Made by a program: the position numbers and the translations under genes | Shown: positions 62,672 through 64,000 of the stretch, piece by piece | Layout: every line of letters begins with the position of its first letter | How positions within the stretch are numbered: position 1 is the first letter of the stretch | From: Lactiplantibacillus plantarum | Lineage (GTDB): Bacteria > Bacillota > Bacilli > Lactobacillales > Lactobacillaceae | Length of the DNA stretch: 64,000 nucleotides | Assembly (NCBI RefSeq): GCF_014131735.1 | Contig: NZ_CP039121.1 | Span: 930,001-994,000, forward strand | Direction: 5' to 3' | Notes under the pieces: generated by a model | The model's input: the letters and a program-made list of their open reading frames with translations, nothing else | Database searches by the model: none | Told to the model about the DNA's origin: nothing

Positions 62672-63187
62672 ATGAAATCAATTAATTGGTCAACGGACTA
62701 TTTACCAGGGCATACTGATAATTTCGTGTCAAACGAGGTCATTACAGACGGTGTGACTTTAGCGGCTGTTTGGAAAAATTTAGTCGATACATCGAAGTGG
62801 ACGACGTATTATGACAATGCGACTAACATTATTTTGGATGATCAAACGAATACTGAACTAAAGTTTGCGGAACATTTCCGATTTGATACATTTGGTTTTC
62901 CTATCGATGCCCAGGTCATGGAACTCGTTGAACCGACGGATGGTGAAACAGCACGACTAGCATGGCATGGCTGGCAAAATGGTGATGCAGATACTCAATT
63001 TGATGTCTATCACGCTTTCTTAATTGAAAAATTGACAGATGGCCGGATTCGATTATTAACACAAGAATCGCAAGTTGGACAGCCTGCTAAAGACTTAGCT
63101 AATCAAACACCCAATCCGATGCTAAATGGTCACCAAAGCTGGTTAGATGGGTTAGTCAAGGCTGCTAAAAGGACTATGACTGAGTAA
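62672..63187 (+). CDS. SRPBCC (START-like) domain protein
   Basis: A 171-residue protein. ATG 62672 has GGAGG upstream. The sequence NEVITDGVTLAAVWKNLVDTSKWTTYYDNATNIILDD has the helix-grip opening seen in polyketide-cyclase/SRPBCC proteins, and the rest is strand-rich with a C-terminal helix (NGHQSWLDGLVKAAKRTM). Such domains bind hydrophobic ligands. It is followed 38 bases later by an SDR gene in the same direction, so they may act on a shared substrate. Confidence 0.78.
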   Translation: MKSINWSTDYLPGHTDNFVSNEVITDGVTLAAVWKNLVDTSKWTTYYDNATNIILDDQTNTELKFAEHFRFDTFGFPIDAQVMELVEPTDGETARLAWHGWQNGDADTQFDVYHAFLIEKLTDGRIRLLTQESQVGQPAKDLANQTPNPMLNGHQSWLDGLVKAAKRTMTE

Positions 63188-63225
63188 AGTAGTAGCTCAG
63201 CAAGATTAATAGGAGTGATTAAAAG

Positions 63226-64000
63226 ATGAAAACATGGTTTATTACAGGAACTTCAAGTGGTTTTGGAAAGGAACTCGCGACAATTGTTGCACGTCAGTCT
63301 GACACTCAGCTGATTGCGGCTGCCCGCCACACCGATGATTTAGCCTACCTAGATGTTTTTGACGCGACGCGTATTGAGAAAGTAAGCATTGATGTGACAA
63401 ATGAATCACAAATTAAAACTGGGGTCGCTCAAGCGATTCAACGTTTTGGAACTATTGATGTTTTAGTGAACAATGCTGGCTTAGGCTATTTTTCAACAAT
63501 TGAAGAAAGTGATATGGCGAAAGTTCGCTACATGTTTGAAGTTAACGTTATGGGACTCGCTAACGTGACTAGGACCGTTTTACCGACCATGCGGGCACAC
63601 CATGCTGGGATAATTATTAATTTATCATCGGCGTTGGCATTGACGACACTACCAACTATGGGCTTTTACAGTGCGACAAAGTATGCAGTTGAGGGGTATA
63701 GTGATACCTTGCGGCAAGAAGTAAAAGACTTGGGGATTCAAATTATGACGGTTGAACCAAGTGGCGCTCGAACGCAGTGGTCAGGGCGGTCATCCCAAAA
63801 GATGGTACCGACAATTGCAGATTACGCCGCGTTTAGTGACGCGATTACGACGGTATCGGACTCGGTTACTCAGGCACCGGGCAATCCGCACCGAATTGCT
63901 CAGGTTATGTTTGATCAGGCCAATTTGGTAGAAGTACCGGCACACTTGCCATTAGGTGAATTTGCCTATCAAGGTGGACTCGCTAATTTACAAAGCATTG
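63226..64000 (+). CDS. Short-chain dehydrogenase/reductase, cut by the window end
   Basis: 258 residues are visible and no stop is reached. AGGAGTG precedes the ATG. TGTSSGFGKELA (8-19) is the NAD(P)-binding TGxxxGxG motif, VNNAGLG (81-87) follows, and the catalytic set is S134 or S135, Y148 and K152 (YSATK). Classical SDR; the substrate cannot be predicted. Probably cotranscribed with the SRPBCC gene. Confidence 0.92.
   Translation, partial: MKTWFITGTSSGFGKELATIVARQSDTQLIAAARHTDDLAYLDVFDATRIEKVSIDVTNESQIKTGVAQAIQRFGTIDVLVNNAGLGYFSTIEESDMAKVRYMFEVNVMGLANVTRTVLPTMRAHHAGIIINLSSALALTTLPTMGFYSATKYAVEGYSDTLRQEVKDLGIQIMTVEPSGARTQWSGRSSQKMVPTIADYAAFSDAITTVSDSVTQAPGNPHRIAQVMFDQANLVEVPAHLPLGEFAYQGGLANLQSI

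Overview
The window looks like the chromosome of a low-to-moderate GC lactic acid bacterium, almost certainly Lactiplantibacillus plantarum or a close relative. The main evidence is an Acm2-type autolysin (Ala/Ser/Thr-rich domain, GH73 glucosaminidase, five SH3-like repeats), a pyruvate oxidase with a CcpA (cre) site, a choloylglycine-hydrolase family gene next to asd, two surface proteins with LPQTxE sorting signals, and many TTG/GTG starts preceded by strong GGAGG sites. No rRNA, tRNA, prophage, CRISPR array or IS transposase gene was recognised. The species call is inference from gene content; no database search was run.

Layout. 1-6.4 kb: the end of a GT4 glycosyltransferase, an XRE regulator, a three-gene envelope cluster (TcaA-like zinc-ribbon protein, zinc-ribbon membrane protein, DUF6287-type lipoprotein) and an RluA-family pseudouridine synthase. 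6.5-15 kb: universal stress protein, acm2, a cre-controlled transcription unit with only a decayed frame, lplA, small membrane/secreted proteins, and a hairpin-rich orphan RNA candidate. 15-20.3 kb: a Met-type T-box and a Cys/Met-metabolism PLP enzyme, thioredoxin, esterase, pyruvate oxidase. 20.4-27 kb: two copies of a roughly 0.7-kb noncoding foldback element flank small genes, a pepF-xre-methyltransferase cluster and a hydrolase. 27-34.4 kb: GntR-ABC transporter operon, isochorismatase-family hydrolase, dxs, Na+/H+ antiporter. 34.5-43.4 kb: two Gfo/Idh/MocA oxidoreductases separated by a miniature copy of the foldback element, RpiR and LacI regulators, HAD phosphatase, RNase H, nucleoside hydrolase, nitroreductase, PPK2. 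43.5-56 kb: two paralogous LPQTxE adhesins, a DUF915-type hydrolase, ferredoxin-NADP reductase, a broken membrane gene, a membrane GDPD, LtaS-type LTA synthase, a GNAT enzyme. 56-64 kb: MMPL transporter divergent from a TMEM175-like channel, choloylglycine hydrolase, asd, an SRPBCC protein and a truncated SDR.

The strongest unexplained structure is the foldback element family: a full copy at 20411-21158 with 20-bp perfect terminal inverted repeats, a second at 26229-26933, an internally deleted copy near 35640-35818 and a possible 30-base scrap at 50488. Each full copy is built of two diverged modules in opposite orientation, and each module contains its own nested hairpins. Other signals worth attention are the hairpin-rich RNA candidate at 12382-12648, the cre-controlled unit at 9934-10254, the membrane gene at 47757-48059 interrupted by two in-frame stops, and several unassigned palindromic operators.
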